Shown: positions 8,451 through 16,671 of the stretch, in pieces
Numbering within the stretch: the first letter of the stretch is position 1
How the letters are laid out: the number at the start of each line of letters is the position of its first letter
From: Amycolatopsis deserti
GTDB lineage: Bacteria > Actinomycetota > Actinomycetes > Mycobacteriales > Pseudonocardiaceae
Length of the DNA stretch: 64,000 bases
Reading direction: 5' to 3'
NCBI RefSeq assembly: GCF_014653945.1
Contig: NZ_BNAU01000002.1
Location: 1,049,914-1,113,913 of the forward strand
Notes under the pieces: generated by a model
The model's database searches: none
What the model was told of the DNA's origin: nothing
What the model saw: only the letters and a program-made list of their open reading frames with translations
Position numbers and translations under genes: made by a program

Positions 8451-9580
8451 GCGACCTCCACCGGCGTCGCCACGGGCACCTCGGCCCGCAGCTGGAACCC
8501 CTCACCGGGCCGTGCCCGGACCTGCAGCGTGCCACCGAGCTGGGCGAGCCGCTCTTCCAGCCCGCGCAACCCGTTGCCCGCCCGGCCCGGCTCGCCGCCG
8601 CGGCCGTTGTCGGAGATCTCCATCCAGTTCCGCCCCAGCCGCACCTTGACGCGGCTCGCGCCGGAATGCCGCAGCACGTTGGTCACCGCTTCCCGCAGCA
8701 CGTACCCGAAGGCGCTCTGCAGCTCCGGCCGCACGTTGTCGACCGCGCTCGGCAACTCCGCCTCGATCTCGGCGGCCCGCAGCGCGGCGCGCGCCCCCAC
8801 CAGCTCGGCCGACAGCGACACCTCGCGGTACTCCGAGACCGTCGCGCGCACGTCGGACAACGCGCTGCGCGCCAGCCCTTCGACCTCGCGGATTTCGGTG
8901 ACCGCCCGGCCGGGGTCGGCCGCCGTCTCGATCAGCCGCCGCGCCAGGCCGGCCTTGACCGCGATGGTGGTGAGGCTGTGGCCGAGGATGTCGTGCAGGT
9001 CCCGGGCCAGCCGTTCCCGTTCCGCGCTCACCGCCAGCACGGCGATCTCCTCGTTGGCCCGCCGGAGCCGCCGCACGGTCTGCGCGAGCCGGCCCATGAA
9101 GAACGCGGTCGTGGTGATGCCGACGACCGCGCCGATGTCCGACGGCGTGCCCGGCACGTCGTTGTGGACGAGCAGCAGCACCCCGCACCCGGCGAGCGCG
9201 GCGCCGTCGAACACCAGCACCCACCCCGCCGGCATGCTCATCGCGATCGCGAGCGTGGCGTAGAGGAGCATGTAGATGCTGGTGCCCTGGAGCAGGACCG
9301 CCCACCCGAGGACGAGCATCAGCACCGCGAACGGCAACCGGACGCGCATCCGGCGGTTCGCCAGCAGGAAGTACGGGAAGCTCACGTAGCACGCGCCGTA
9401 GGCCACCAGCAGCACGATGAGCAGCGGGTCCAGGCGCTGGCCGACCGGCACGGCACTGGCCAGGAAGAAGATCGTCCCGGCGAGCGGCCAGCGGCGCACG
9501 AACCGCGGGCTGGGCCGTCCGGCAGCGTGCTCGTTCCACCACTGGGTCCTGTCGTCGGCCACCGTGCTTCTCCCCATCAC
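8447..9580 (-). CDS. DesK-type sensor histidine kinase
   Basis: The 377-residue kinase has about five or six membrane helices in the first 165 residues, then a dimerisation/phosphoacceptor domain with ERERLARDLHDILGHS (His near 196), and an ATPase domain with ISDNGRGG and GNGLRGLEERL. This is the HisKA_3 subfamily (DesK, LiaS, YvfT). There are two possible starts, GTG 9580 and ATG 9577; the latter overlaps the permease stop (TGATG). Sensors of this type next to ABC-2 exporters usually respond to membrane stress or membrane-active antibiotics. The ligand is unknown. Confidence 0.93.
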   Translation of the reverse strand: MMGRSTVADDRTQWWNEHAAGRPSPRFVRRWPLAGTIFFLASAVPVGQRLDPLLIVLLVAYGACYVSFPYFLLANRRMRVRLPFAVLMLVLGWAVLLQGTSIYMLLYATLAIAMSMPAGWVLVFDGAALAGCGVLLLVHNDVPGTPSDIGAVVGITTTAFFMGRLAQTVRRLRRANEEIAVLAVSAERERLARDLHDILGHSLTTIAVKAGLARRLIETAADPGRAVTEIREVEGLARSALSDVRATVSEYREVSLSAELVGARAALRAAEIEAELPSAVDNVRPELQSAFGYVLREAVTNVLRHSGASRVKVRLGRNWMEISDNGRGGEPGRAGNGLRGLEERLAQLGGTLQVRARPGEGFQLRAEVPVATPVEVA

Positions 9581-10305
9581 ACCCGCGCGGAGTCCTTACG
9601 GTAGCGGCGGACCACGGCGATCCCGACGGCCACGGTCCACACCGCCAGCCACAGCACGTCCTGGCCGAGGCTGGTGCTCAGGTCGGTGGTCACCGCGCCA
9701 CGGCCGACCTGCGCCATCCAGTAGCTGGGCAGCACGTGCGAGATCTGCAGCAGCCAGTGCGGCATCGCTTCGACCGGGATGAAGATGCCGCCCAGCAGGG
9801 CCATCGGCAGCATCACCAGCTGCGTGATCGGCTGGACCGAGTCGGCCGTGCCGACCTGCCCGATGAGCAGCCCGATCAGCGCGAACGGGATCGCGGCGAG
9901 CCACACCCCCAGGGTGACCCGCAGCCAGCTGCCCGCATCGAGGGACACGCCCTGCGTGAGCGCCCCGACCAGCGGCACGAGGACCACCGGTGCGAGCGCG
10001 AGCGTCAGGCCCGTCGCGGCCTTCGCGGTGAGGTAGCCGGCGCCGGTGAGCGGGGTCAGCCGCAGCTGCCGCTGCCAGCCCGCCTTGCGTTCCACGGCCA
10101 CCCGCGTGCCCATGAACAGCGCCGCCGACATGGCGCCGAAGGACGTCATGCCGACCATCAGCGGCGCGACGGCGTCCTGGTCACCGCGCGCGAAGATGCC
10201 GACGTAGAGCAGGAACATCAGCACCGGGAACGCCACGGTGAAGACCAGGAACCGCGGCGAGCGCAGCACGCGGCGGATCTCCAGGGTCAGGAACTTCAGG
10301 CTCAT
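9577..10305 (-). CDS. ABC-2 type exporter permease
   Basis: The 242-residue integral membrane protein has six hydrophobic segments, the usual ABC-2 half-transporter size. It carries the ABC-2 signature region around MALLGGIFIPVEAMPHWLLQISHVLPSYW, split here for length, near residues 170-200. It overlaps the ATPase stop by four bases at its start and is followed at once by the kinase. The arrangement ATPase-permease-kinase-regulator matches the B. subtilis yvfRS-yvfTU and linearmycin-resistance (lnr) type loci, where the exporter protects against membrane-targeting compounds. The substrate here is inferred only. Confidence 0.9.
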   Translation of the reverse strand: MSLKFLTLEIRRVLRSPRFLVFTVAFPVLMFLLYVGIFARGDQDAVAPLMVGMTSFGAMSAALFMGTRVAVERKAGWQRQLRLTPLTGAGYLTAKAATGLTLALAPVVLVPLVGALTQGVSLDAGSWLRVTLGVWLAAIPFALIGLLIGQVGTADSVQPITQLVMLPMALLGGIFIPVEAMPHWLLQISHVLPSYWMAQVGRGAVTTDLSTSLGQDVLWLAVWTVAVGIAVVRRYRKDSARV

Positions 10306-11219
10306 CGGTGGTCCTCCTCGTCGGCGGTCAGGGTCAGGAAGGCGCCTTCCAGCCCGATCGCGGTGATCTCGATGTCGTGCGCGTCCGGGAAACGGGCCAG
10401 CAGGGCCCGCAGGGTGGCGTCGGAGTCCGAAGTGGACACCGCGATCCGGCCGCCGCGCACCTCGTGCTCGGTGACGCCCGGCAGCGCCGCGACCGCCGCC
10501 GCGGTGGCGCCCGGCACGGCGGCCCGCAGGGTGCGGCCGCTGGCCAGGGCGCGAACCTCCGCGACGGAGCCGTCCGCGACGATCCGCCCGGCGCGCATCA
10601 GCACGACGCGGTCGGCGAACTCCTCGGCCTCCTCCAGGTAGTGCGTCGCGAACAGCACGGTGCGGCCGGTGTCGGTGTAGGCGTGCATGGACTTCCAGAA
10701 CTCGCGGCGGCTGCCCACGTCCATCGCGGCGGTCGGCTCGTCGAGCACCAGCAGGTCTGGGTCGCTGACCAGGGCCACGGCGAACCGCACGCGCTGCTTC
10801 TGACCGCCGGAGAGCTTGGTGCCGCGCCGGTTCGCCAGGTCTTCGATGCCCGCGCGGCGGAGGGCCTCGGCGACGGGCATCGGCTTGCGGTGCAGCGACG
10901 CGATCAGGCCGACCATCTCGCCGACGGTGGCGTCGTCCAGCAGCGCGGCGCCCTGCAGCATGGCGCCGATCGCGCCGCGGGAGACGGCCTCGGCGGGGGC
11001 CGCGCCGAAGATCGATACCTCGCCGGAATCGGGCCTGGTCAGGCCCAGCAGCATGTCGACCGTCGTGGACTTGCCGGCGCCGTTCGGGCCGAGCAGCGCG
11101 ACCACCTCGCCGGGCGCGATGGTGAGGTCGACGCCATCCACGGCACGCACCTCGCCGTAGTGTTTGCGCAGGCCCGTCAGCCGCACCGCGGCCCGGGTCA
11201 GGGTCTGTGTTCCGTCCAT
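10302..11219 (-). CDS. ABC transporter ATP-binding protein
   Basis: The 305-residue ATPase has Walker A GPNGAGKST (44-52), signature LSGGQKQR, Walker B LLVLDEPTAAMD and an H-loop ATHYLEEAEE. After the nucleotide-binding domain an extra C-terminal domain of about 85 residues follows, as in DrrA- and NatA-type exporters. It is the first gene of the ATPase-permease-kinase-regulator operon, with four-base overlaps between successive genes. It is divergent from an XRE-cupin regulator that may share its control region. Confidence 0.95.
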   Translation of the reverse strand: MDGTQTLTRAAVRLTGLRKHYGEVRAVDGVDLTIAPGEVVALLGPNGAGKSTTVDMLLGLTRPDSGEVSIFGAAPAEAVSRGAIGAMLQGAALLDDATVGEMVGLIASLHRKPMPVAEALRRAGIEDLANRRGTKLSGGQKQRVRFAVALVSDPDLLVLDEPTAAMDVGSRREFWKSMHAYTDTGRTVLFATHYLEEAEEFADRVVLMRAGRIVADGSVAEVRALASGRTLRAAVPGATAAAVAALPGVTEHEVRGGRIAVSTSDSDATLRALLARFPDAHDIEITAIGLEGAFLTLTADEEDHR

Positions 11220-11263
11220 GTGCTCAGCGTGCCGCCGCCGACCTCTGGGTTCGCAGGCCGAGC

Positions 11264-11322
11264 GTCACGACCTGACCGTGACAAGTGTCAGGGCTACTCT
11301 CCCAGATATGGGATATGATCCC
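11264..11322. promoter_or_regulatory. Divergent control region with two palindromes and a -10 box
   Basis: Between the ABC operon and the XRE-cupin gene lie two inverted repeats: GTCACG-N7-CGTGAC (11264-11282), and GGGAT-ATG-ATCCC (11310-11322). The second covers a good -10 box, TATGAT (11314-11319), for rightward transcription. That start would fall near 11326, only about 10 nt before the regulator's ATG. This fits autorepression and possibly joint control of the exporter operon. Confidence 0.45.
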
Positions 11323-11335
11323 TGATGTGAGAACC

Positions 11336-11884
11336 ATGGAAGATCGCCTGGCCGCGCGCCTGGCGGAGCTGCGGGCGCAGCGGGGCTGGTCGCTCGACGA
11401 CCTCGCCGACCGCTCGGGGATCAGCCGGTCGACGCTGTCCCGGGTGGAACGCGGCGAGATCAGCCCGACCGCGTCCCTGCTGGGCAAGCTGTGCACGGTG
11501 TACGAGCGGCCGATGTCGCGCCTGCTGACCGAGGTGGAGGCCGAGGGCGCGCAGGTCGTGCGGGCTTCGGCGCAGAGCGTGTGGACCGACGAGGACAGCG
11601 GGTTCGTGCGCCGGTCGGTGTCACCACCGCACCCGGCGTTGCGGGCGGAGGTCGTCGAGGGCACCCTGCGGCCGGGGGCGGACATCCGCTACGACGCGCC
11701 GTCCGTGGCCGGGCTGGAGCAGCACGTGTGGATGCTCGACGGGAACCTGGAGCTGACGATCGACGGCGAGACGCACGCGCTCGGCCCCGGCGACTGCCTG
11801 CGGTTCCGGCTGTGGGGCCCGACGCGGTTCGTGTGTTCCGGTCCGGACGCGGCCCGCTACCTGCTGGTCCTGGTGATGCCGTGA
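11336..11884 (+). CDS. XRE-family regulator with C-terminal cupin domain
   Basis: The ~182-residue protein has an N-terminal helix-turn-helix (LAELRAQRGWSLDDLADRSG then ISRSTLSRVERGE, about residues 8-40) and a C-terminal cupin (LEQHVWMLDGNLELTIDG then LGPGDCLRF). This architecture is common in regulators of amino-acid, polyamine or efflux genes and senses a small ligand in the cupin barrel. The start is uncertain: ATG 11336 is used, but GTG 11327 fits a leaderless transcript from the TATGAT box. The downstream acetyltransferase overlaps its stop by four bases. Confidence 0.9.
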   Translation: MEDRLAARLAELRAQRGWSLDDLADRSGISRSTLSRVERGEISPTASLLGKLCTVYERPMSRLLTEVEAEGAQVVRASAQSVWTDEDSGFVRRSVSPPHPALRAEVVEGTLRPGADIRYDAPSVAGLEQHVWMLDGNLELTIDGETHALGPGDCLRFRLWGPTRFVCSGPDAARYLLVLVMP

Positions 11885-12390
11885 TCACGCGACTGTCCGC
11901 GGCGGAGTTCGCCGGTGCCGTGCCCGCGCTGGCCGAGGTGCTCGCCGACTGCACCAACGGCGGCGCGTCCGTCGGGTTCCTGGCGCCGCTCGACGCCGCG
12001 TCGGCCGAGGCGTGGTGGAAGGGGCTCGCCGGCGACGTGGCCGAGGGCCGGGTCCTGATCTGGGCGGCCTGGGACGGCGCGCGGGTGGTCGGCACGGTGC
12101 AGCTCCGGCCGGCCCGGCTGCCCAACGCACCGCACCGCGCCGAGCTGGCGAAACTGCTGGTCCACCGCGACGCGCGGGGGCGCGGGCTGGGCCGGGCGCT
12201 GCTGACCGAGGCCGAACGCGGCGCTCGGGCAGCCGGGATCACGCTGCTGGTGCTCGACACCGAGACCGGCAGCCCCGCCTCGCGCCTGTACGCCTCGGCG
12301 GGCTGGACGGAGGCCGGGACGGTGCCCGACTACGCGGCCGATCCGGGCGGGGCGCTGAAGCCGACGACGTTCTTCTACAAGACGCTCTGA
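11881..12390 (+). CDS. GNAT-family N-acetyltransferase
   Basis: The 169-residue protein has the GNAT fold: the acetyl-CoA-binding motif LLVHRDARGRGLGRALLTEAE (R/Q-x-x-G-x-G/A pattern) near residues 98-117, followed by LVLDTETGSPASRLYASAGW. The GTG start overlaps the TGA of the XRE-cupin gene (GTGA), so regulator and enzyme are co-translated. The cupin ligand may be related to the acetylation substrate; that is inference. The substrate is unknown. Confidence 0.9.
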   Translation: MITRLSAAEFAGAVPALAEVLADCTNGGASVGFLAPLDAASAEAWWKGLAGDVAEGRVLIWAAWDGARVVGTVQLRPARLPNAPHRAELAKLLVHRDARGRGLGRALLTEAERGARAAGITLLVLDTETGSPASRLYASAGWTEAGTVPDYAADPGGALKPTTFFYKTL

Positions 12391-12680
12391 CCGCCCTGGG
12401 CACAGACGGCGACGAAAGGCACGGCGGCGCCAGGGGAGGCCCCGGATAGGGCGTGGCGCCTGGGGAACGCCGCCGAGTCGTCATCGTCAGGTCACGGGCG
12501 CGGCGGGCAAGCCGCCGGGCCGCTTGCTGGGGCCCGCTGAAGGCCTGGGCGCGACACGACGCCCGGCAACACCACCACCGCCAGGCCCTGAAACCCCTGA
12601 GCGCCGCGCCGCGTCCGGGAAGGCCACCGTCCGGTCCCTGGTGCGGTGAAGCGCAGGTGCTCGGGCCGTCCGCAGACCGA

Positions 12681-12714
12681 AAAGCCCTGGTCACGCACGC
12701 GTGACCAGGGCTTT
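12681..12714 (-). terminator. Strong hairpin terminator downstream of glyS
   Basis: A perfect inverted repeat has 16-bp arms (AAAGCCCTGGTCACGC at 12681-12696 and its complement at 12699-12714) with a two-base centre. It lies 12 nt past the glyS stop. It has no long U tract, like many actinobacterial terminators, and could also stop transcripts arriving from the GNAT side. The 290 bases between the GNAT stop and this hairpin hold no supported gene. Confidence 0.75.
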
Positions 12715-12726
12715 CGAGCGGCTTCG

Positions 12727-14112
12727 TCAGCAGCCGGGGAGCCGGGCGGCGAGGTAGGCCTCGACCTTGTCGATCGCCACGCGCTCCTGCTGCATGCTGT
12801 CGCGCTCCCGCACCGTCACGGCCTGGTCCTCGAGCGTGTCGAAGTCCACCGTGACGCAGAACGGGGTGCCGACCTCCTCCTGGCGGCGGTAGCGCTTGCC
12901 GATCGAGCCGGCGTCGTCGAAGTCGACGTTCCAGTTGCGGCGCAGCTGGGCGGCCAGGTCCTTCGCCTTCGGCGTCAGGTCGGCGTTGCGGGACAGCGGC
13001 AGCACCGCGACCTTGAACGGCGCCAGGCGCGGGTCGAGCTTGAGCACGACGCGCTTGTCGACGCCGCCCTTGGCGTTGGGCACCTCGTCCTCGTGGTAGG
13101 CGTCCAGCAGGAACGCCATCATCGGGCGGCCCACACCGGCGGCCGGCTCGATGACGAACGGCCGGTAGCGCTCCTTGGTGGCCTGGTCGAAGTAGGCCAG
13201 GTCGACACCGGAGTGGTTGGAGTGCGTGGTGAGGTCGAAGTCGGTGCGGTTCGCGATGCCCTCGAGCTCACCCCACTCCTGGCCGGCGGAGAAGCCGAAG
13301 CGGTACTCGATGTCGACGGTGCGCTTCGAGTAGTGCGACAGCTTCTCCTTCGGGTGCTCGTAGTGCCGCAGGTTGTCGCGGTTGATGCCGAGGTCGGTGT
13401 ACCACTCGGTGCGCAGGTCGATCCAGTACTGGTGCCAGCGCTCGTCCTCGCCCGGCTCGACGAAGAACTCCATCTCCATCTGCTCGAACTCGCGGGTGCG
13501 GAAGATGAAGTTGCCGGGGGTGATCTCGTTGCGGAACGACTTGCCGATCTGGCCGATGCCGAACGGCGGCTTCTTCCGCGACGTGGTGAGCACGTTGAGG
13601 AAGTTCACGAAGATGCCCTGCGCGGTCTCCGGGCGGAGGTAGTGCAGCCCCTCCTCGGACTCGACCGGGCCCAGGTGGGTCTTGAGCATCATGTTGAACT
13701 CGCGCGGCGGCGTGTACTGGCCGCGGGTGCCGCAGTTCGGGCAGGGGACGTCGGACAGGTCGTCCTCGGAGGTCTCCTTGCCGGTGCGCGCGCTGTAGTC
13801 CTCGGCCAGCTGGTCGGAGCGGAACCGGCGGTGGCACGCGGTGCACTCGACGAGCGGGTCGTGGAAGGCGTTGACGTGACCGGAGGCCACCCACACCTGG
13901 CGGGGCAGGATCACGGAGGAGTCGAGGCCGACGACGTCGTCGCGGCTCTGGACCATCGTGCGCCACCACTGGCGCTTGATGTTCTCCTTGAGCTCGACGC
14001 CGAGCGGTCCGTAGTCCCACGCCGACCGGGTTCCGCCGTAGATCTCCCCGCTCGGGAAGACGAAGCCACGACGCTTGCACAGGCTGACGACGGTCTCAAT
14101 GTTGGCGGGCAC
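12727..14112 (-). CDS. glyS: Glycyl-tRNA synthetase (alpha2, class II)
   Basis: The 461-residue enzyme charges tRNA-Gly. It carries the eukaryote/archaea-like dimeric GlyRS features: [20 protein letters not shown] near the N-terminus, a zinc-binding insertion with CTAC and CPNC, motif 2 (FRNEITP then [14 protein letters not shown]), motif 3 around [14 protein letters not shown], and a C-terminal anticodon-binding domain. The GTG at 14112 (protein beginning [17 protein letters not shown]) is chosen because GGAG lies about 9 nt upstream and the resulting length matches actinobacterial GlyRS; the open frame extends further upstream. It is divergent from the smtB-zur operon, as in mycobacteria. 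Confidence 0.97.
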   Translation of the reverse strand: MPANIETVVSLCKRRGFVFPSGEIYGGTRSAWDYGPLGVELKENIKRQWWRTMVQSRDDVVGLDSSVILPRQVWVASGHVNAFHDPLVECTACHRRFRSDQLAEDYSARTGKETSEDDLSDVPCPNCGTRGQYTPPREFNMMLKTHLGPVESEEGLHYLRPETAQGIFVNFLNVLTTSRKKPPFGIGQIGKSFRNEITPGNFIFRTREFEQMEMEFFVEPGEDERWHQYWIDLRTEWYTDLGINRDNLRHYEHPKEKLSHYSKRTVDIEYRFGFSAGQEWGELEGIANRTDFDLTTHSNHSGVDLAYFDQATKERYRPFVIEPAAGVGRPMMAFLLDAYHEDEVPNAKGGVDKRVVLKLDPRLAPFKVAVLPLSRNADLTPKAKDLAAQLRRNWNVDFDDAGSIGKRYRRQEEVGTPFCVTVDFDTLEDQAVTVRERDSMQQERVAIDKVEAYLAARLPGC

Positions 14113-14192
14113 TCCACGCTCTCCATCAGATGCGGGGACGGTTATCGGTTCCGTCCAGCGTATCCGGCCCTCGTCGCGGCCCGGCGCGGGGC

Positions 14193-14221
14193 TTGACATG
14201 GCGAGGGGGAGGCGATAACGG
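14193..14221 (+). promoter_or_regulatory. Probable promoter of the smtB-like/zur operon
   Basis: TTGACA (14193-14198) is followed after 17 nt by TAACGG (14216-14221), upstream of the smtB-like gene. A second possible -10, TAGGAT (near 14243), precedes a GTG at 14252 and could give a leaderless form. No clear Zur box was found by eye. Confidence 0.4.
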
Positions 14222-14278
14222 CAACCACTACCGGGAGAACACTAGGATGGGGTGACACCGACCGACACGAGGCTGGAG

Positions 14279-14668
14279 ATGGCTATGCCGATGGCTCGTC
14301 CGGACGCCGCGTTGCCCGGGTTGCCCGACGACGCCGACCAGGTCCACGCCGCCGACGAGCTGAAGCCACGCACGCCGCCCCAGCCCGCCGCGACGCTGTC
14401 CGAGGCCGGTGAGCTGTTGCGGGCCCTGTCGGCGCCGGTGCGCATCGCGATCGTGCTGCAGCTGCGGGACGCCGACCGGTGCGTGCACGAGCTGGTCGAC
14501 GCGCTCGACGTGGCGCAGCCGTTGATCAGCCAGCACCTGCGTGTGCTCAAGGCGGCCGGGGTGGTGCGGGGTGAGCGCCGGGGCCGTGAGGTGGTCTACC
14601 GGCTCGTGGACGATCATCTTGCGCACATCGTGATGGACGCGGTGGCCCACGTCCAGGAGGGTTCATGA
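14279..14668 (+). CDS. ArsR/SmtB-family zinc-sensing repressor
   Basis: The ~129-residue winged-helix regulator has recognition helix region ALDVAQPLISQHLRVLKAAG. The C-terminal helix reads VDDHLAHIVMDAVAHVQE and aligns residue for residue with the SmtB alpha-5 zinc site: Asp111, His113, His124 and Glu127 match the D-x-H-x10-H-x2-E ligands. It is therefore probably a zinc sensor, like M. tuberculosis Rv2358. Several in-frame ATGs compete: 14279, 14285 and 14291. GGAG at 14275-14278 best fits 14285. The stop overlaps the zur start (ATGA). Confidence 0.92.
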   Translation: MAMPMARPDAALPGLPDDADQVHAADELKPRTPPQPAATLSEAGELLRALSAPVRIAIVLQLRDADRCVHELVDALDVAQPLISQHLRVLKAAGVVRGERRGREVVYRLVDDHLAHIVMDAVAHVQEGS

Positions 14669-15093
14669 CGAGTAGCGAGGTTCGCCGGGCCCCGGTGCCC
14701 GGCCGCCGGTCGACGAAGCAGCGCGCGGCCGTGGTCGACCTGCTGTCGGAGGTCGACGACTTCCGGTCGGCGCAGGAGCTGCACGACGAGCTGCGCAAAC
14801 GCGGCGACGGCATCGGCCTGACCACGGTGTACCGGACGCTGCAGTCGCTGTCCGAGGCCGGCGAGGTGGACGTGCTGCGGACCGAGTCCGGCGAGGCGAT
14901 CTACCGCCGCTGCTCGACGCACCACCACCATCACCTGGTGTGCCGGCACTGCGGCTTCACCGTGGAGGTGGAGGGTCCGGCGGTGGAGCGCTGGGCGGAG
15001 AAGGTGGCGTCCGGCAACGGCTTCTCGGACATCCGGCACACCGTCGAGATCGTCGGGACGTGCGCGGAGTGCGCGAAGCGGTTGGGGAGCTAG
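14665..15093 (+). CDS. zur: Zinc uptake regulator Zur (Fur family)
   Basis: The 142-residue Fur-family protein has the winged helix TTVYRTLQSLSEAGEVDVLR, a HHHHH run (86-90) at the regulatory metal site, and a structural zinc site of Cys93-x2-Cys96 and Cys133-x2-Cys136. The pairing with an SmtB-type gene through a four-base overlap reproduces the mycobacterial Rv2358-zur (furB) operon, in which the SmtB protein de-represses zur when zinc is high. Zur then represses zinc uptake genes. This marks it as Zur rather than ferric Fur. Confidence 0.93.
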   Translation: MTSSEVRRAPVPGRRSTKQRAAVVDLLSEVDDFRSAQELHDELRKRGDGIGLTTVYRTLQSLSEAGEVDVLRTESGEAIYRRCSTHHHHHLVCRHCGFTVEVEGPAVERWAEKVASGNGFSDIRHTVEIVGTCAECAKRLGS

Positions 15094-15117
15094 TGCGTCC
15101 GCGCGCTGAAGCGTAAC

Positions 15118-15161
15118 GTCGTCCTATTGCGCCTCCTGGTGTCTCGGGTGAGGAGGACGAC
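15118..15161 (+). promoter_or_regulatory. Possible RNA hairpin hiding a ribosome-binding site
   Basis: The ribosome site AGGAGG (15151-15156) of the next gene is exactly complementary to CCTCCT (15132-15137). It also overlaps AGGACGAC (15154-15161), which is complementary to GTCGTCCT (15118-15125). Either pairing would mask the site; the two exclude each other. This could be a translational switch or chance. Confidence 0.35.
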
Positions 15162-15163
15162 GC

Positions 15164-15580
15164 ATGGCTCACGCAATCAGCGAATCCACCACGACCACGG
15201 TCGACGACTACGACGCGATCTGCCGGGCCGTTCAGCTGTGCCTCGACGGCGAGGCGACCGGCGACGCCGGCAAGGTGCGGGAGGCGTTCCACCAGGACGC
15301 CCGCATGTTCGGCTCACTGGCCGGTGAACGGTACGACGTGCCGATCTCGGATCTGGCCGAGATGGTCGCGAGTGCTCCGGCGGACACCGGGAACTACCGA
15401 GCGCGCATCCTCTCGGTGCAGCAGACCGGCGACGCGGCGTTCGTGACCGTGGCCGAGGAAGGCTATTGGGGAACGGTCTCCTTCCTCGACTACCTGTCCC
15501 TGGCGCGCATCAGCGGGACCTGGAAGATCGTGAACAAGTTGTTCGCGCACACCGGGGGCGAACCGCCGGAGCTGGGCTAG
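15164..15580 (+). CDS. Lumazine-binding-like / NTF2-fold protein
   Basis: The 138-residue protein has the NTF2-like cone fold typical of the putative lumazine-binding family (PF12893-type): YDAICRAVQLCLDGEATGDAGKV at the start, FHQDARMFG, and a C-terminal LARISGTWKIVNKLFA strand pair. Members are small cytosolic proteins of unknown role, some enzymatic (SnoaL-like). AGGAGG lies 7 nt before the ATG. It follows zur in the same direction by 70 nt but has its own leader. Its stop shares a CTAG with the convergent TIGR03943 gene. Confidence 0.82.
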   Translation: MAHAISESTTTTVDDYDAICRAVQLCLDGEATGDAGKVREAFHQDARMFGSLAGERYDVPISDLAEMVASAPADTGNYRARILSVQQTGDAAFVTVAEEGYWGTVSFLDYLSLARISGTWKIVNKLFAHTGGEPPELG

Positions 15581-16299
15581 TACTCATAGGCGTCCTGGGG
15601 TGCGGGGATCGGCTGCAGTGCGGTGACCGTGACGTCCGGGGTGTAGCCGTTCGCGGCGGTCGCCGTGCCGGGGACGAGCCGGCCCGTCACCTCCAGCCAG
15701 CTGTCGTCCGGGAAGCGGGCCGCCTGCGGGCCGGTCAGGCGGACCGTCATCGGGGAGGCGTCGGCCGCGCAGCACCGGATCACCATCCGCGCCAGCAGCA
15801 CCCCCTCCTTGGCGTGCACGACGAAACCGCTCAGCCGGACGGTGCGGCCGTTGAGCGAGTCGCGGGAGTCCCAGCCGGCGCGGGTGACGAACTCGGTGAG
15901 GGTCAGTGGCACCACGTCCCCGGCCGGCAGCGGCGGGAAGGCGGCCGCGTCCTGGGCGACCGCCGAGCGGGGCGCGCCCGCCGAGGTGCGGATGACCGAG
16001 TCCGAGCCGAGCGCGGGCGGGGCGACCAGGAACACCGCCAGCACCGGGACGACGAGCAGCCACGCCGACCGCGCCGGATGGTGGTGGTCGTGCCCGGCGG
16101 TGACCGCCGTGGCCTGGCGGGCGGCCAGCACGTCCCGCACGATCGCGACCGCGCCGAGCAACAGGATCACCGCTCCCCCGGCAACCACCCACGGCTGCTG
16201 CGCGGGTTTGACGTAGCGCAGGTAGTCGCCGTTGACGCCGATCTTGAGCAGCGCCCCGCCGAGCAGCACCAGCAGGATGTTCTGCGTTTCGCGACGCAC
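15577..16299 (-). CDS. TIGR03943/DUF1980 family membrane-anchored protein
   Basis: The 240-residue protein has two membrane segments near the N-terminus (about residues 8-25 and 35-58), a histidine-rich stretch HDHHHP, a third hydrophobic segment, then an extracytoplasmic domain containing MVIRCCAADASPM, the CC motif of the family. It is the last gene of an operon with a COG0701 permease. This pair (YcgQ/YcgR-like in Bacillus) is often linked by context to metal handling and Zur; that role is inference. GTG 16299 is preceded by GGGAGGGAC. The stop overlaps the convergent gene at CTAG 15577-15580. Confidence 0.88.
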   Translation of the reverse strand: MRRETQNILLVLLGGALLKIGVNGDYLRYVKPAQQPWVVAGGAVILLLGAVAIVRDVLAARQATAVTAGHDHHHPARSAWLLVVPVLAVFLVAPPALGSDSVIRTSAGAPRSAVAQDAAAFPPLPAGDVVPLTLTEFVTRAGWDSRDSLNGRTVRLSGFVVHAKEGVLLARMVIRCCAADASPMTVRLTGPQAARFPDDSWLEVTGRLVPGTATAANGYTPDVTVTALQPIPAPQDAYEY

Positions 16300-16311
16300 C
16301 AGGTCCCTCCC

Positions 16312-16671
16312 CTACCGTGCCGGCACGATGGTCAGCCAGTCGGCCGCGGACACCACGAACGCGACGGCACCGGCCATCGCGAGCAGTGCGGCGACCGCCC
16401 CGAACGCGATCCCGGAGCGCGCCAGCCCACCCGGGGCGTTGCGGCTGAGGACGCCGAACAGGACCGCCAGCACCGCCAACACGAGGATCAGGACCCACAG
16501 CGCGCCGAGCACCAGCGTGAGCACGACGGCCAGCGGTGACGGCAGCGCGTCCCCGGCGCGCGGCCGGACGAACGCCCAGGTCACCCACACCGACATCGCC
16601 ATCACGATCCCGACGGCGCCGAGCGCGGCCGACGCCACGGCGAGCCCGGCCCGCGGCTGTTGCTGGATCAT
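16312..16671 (-). CDS. Small membrane protein between permease and TIGR03943 genes
   Basis: The 119-residue protein has three hydrophobic segments (about 8-28, 45-72 and 88-110) and very short loops, reminiscent of DUF4190-type proteins. It is supported by position: its ATG overlaps the permease stop (ATGA), and 12 nt separate its stop from the TIGR03943 start. No catalytic motif or metal-binding cluster is visible. It may be a third component of the permease complex; that is inference from the operon only. Confidence 0.75.
   Translation of the reverse strand: MIQQQPRAGLAVASAALGAVGIVMAMSVWVTWAFVRPRAGDALPSPLAVVLTLVLGALWVLILVLAVLAVLFGVLSRNAPGGLARSGIAFGAVAALLAMAGAVAFVVSAADWLTIVPAR

Noticed and set aside
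12391-12680. A small gene between the GNAT gene and glyS
   Set aside because: Frames on both strands are short, overlap the terminator hairpin or have no start signals.
14113-14278. A Zur box or T-box leader between glyS and the smtB-zur operon
   Set aside because: No sequence close to the actinobacterial Zur consensus and no T-box specifier or antiterminator structure could be identified by eye.
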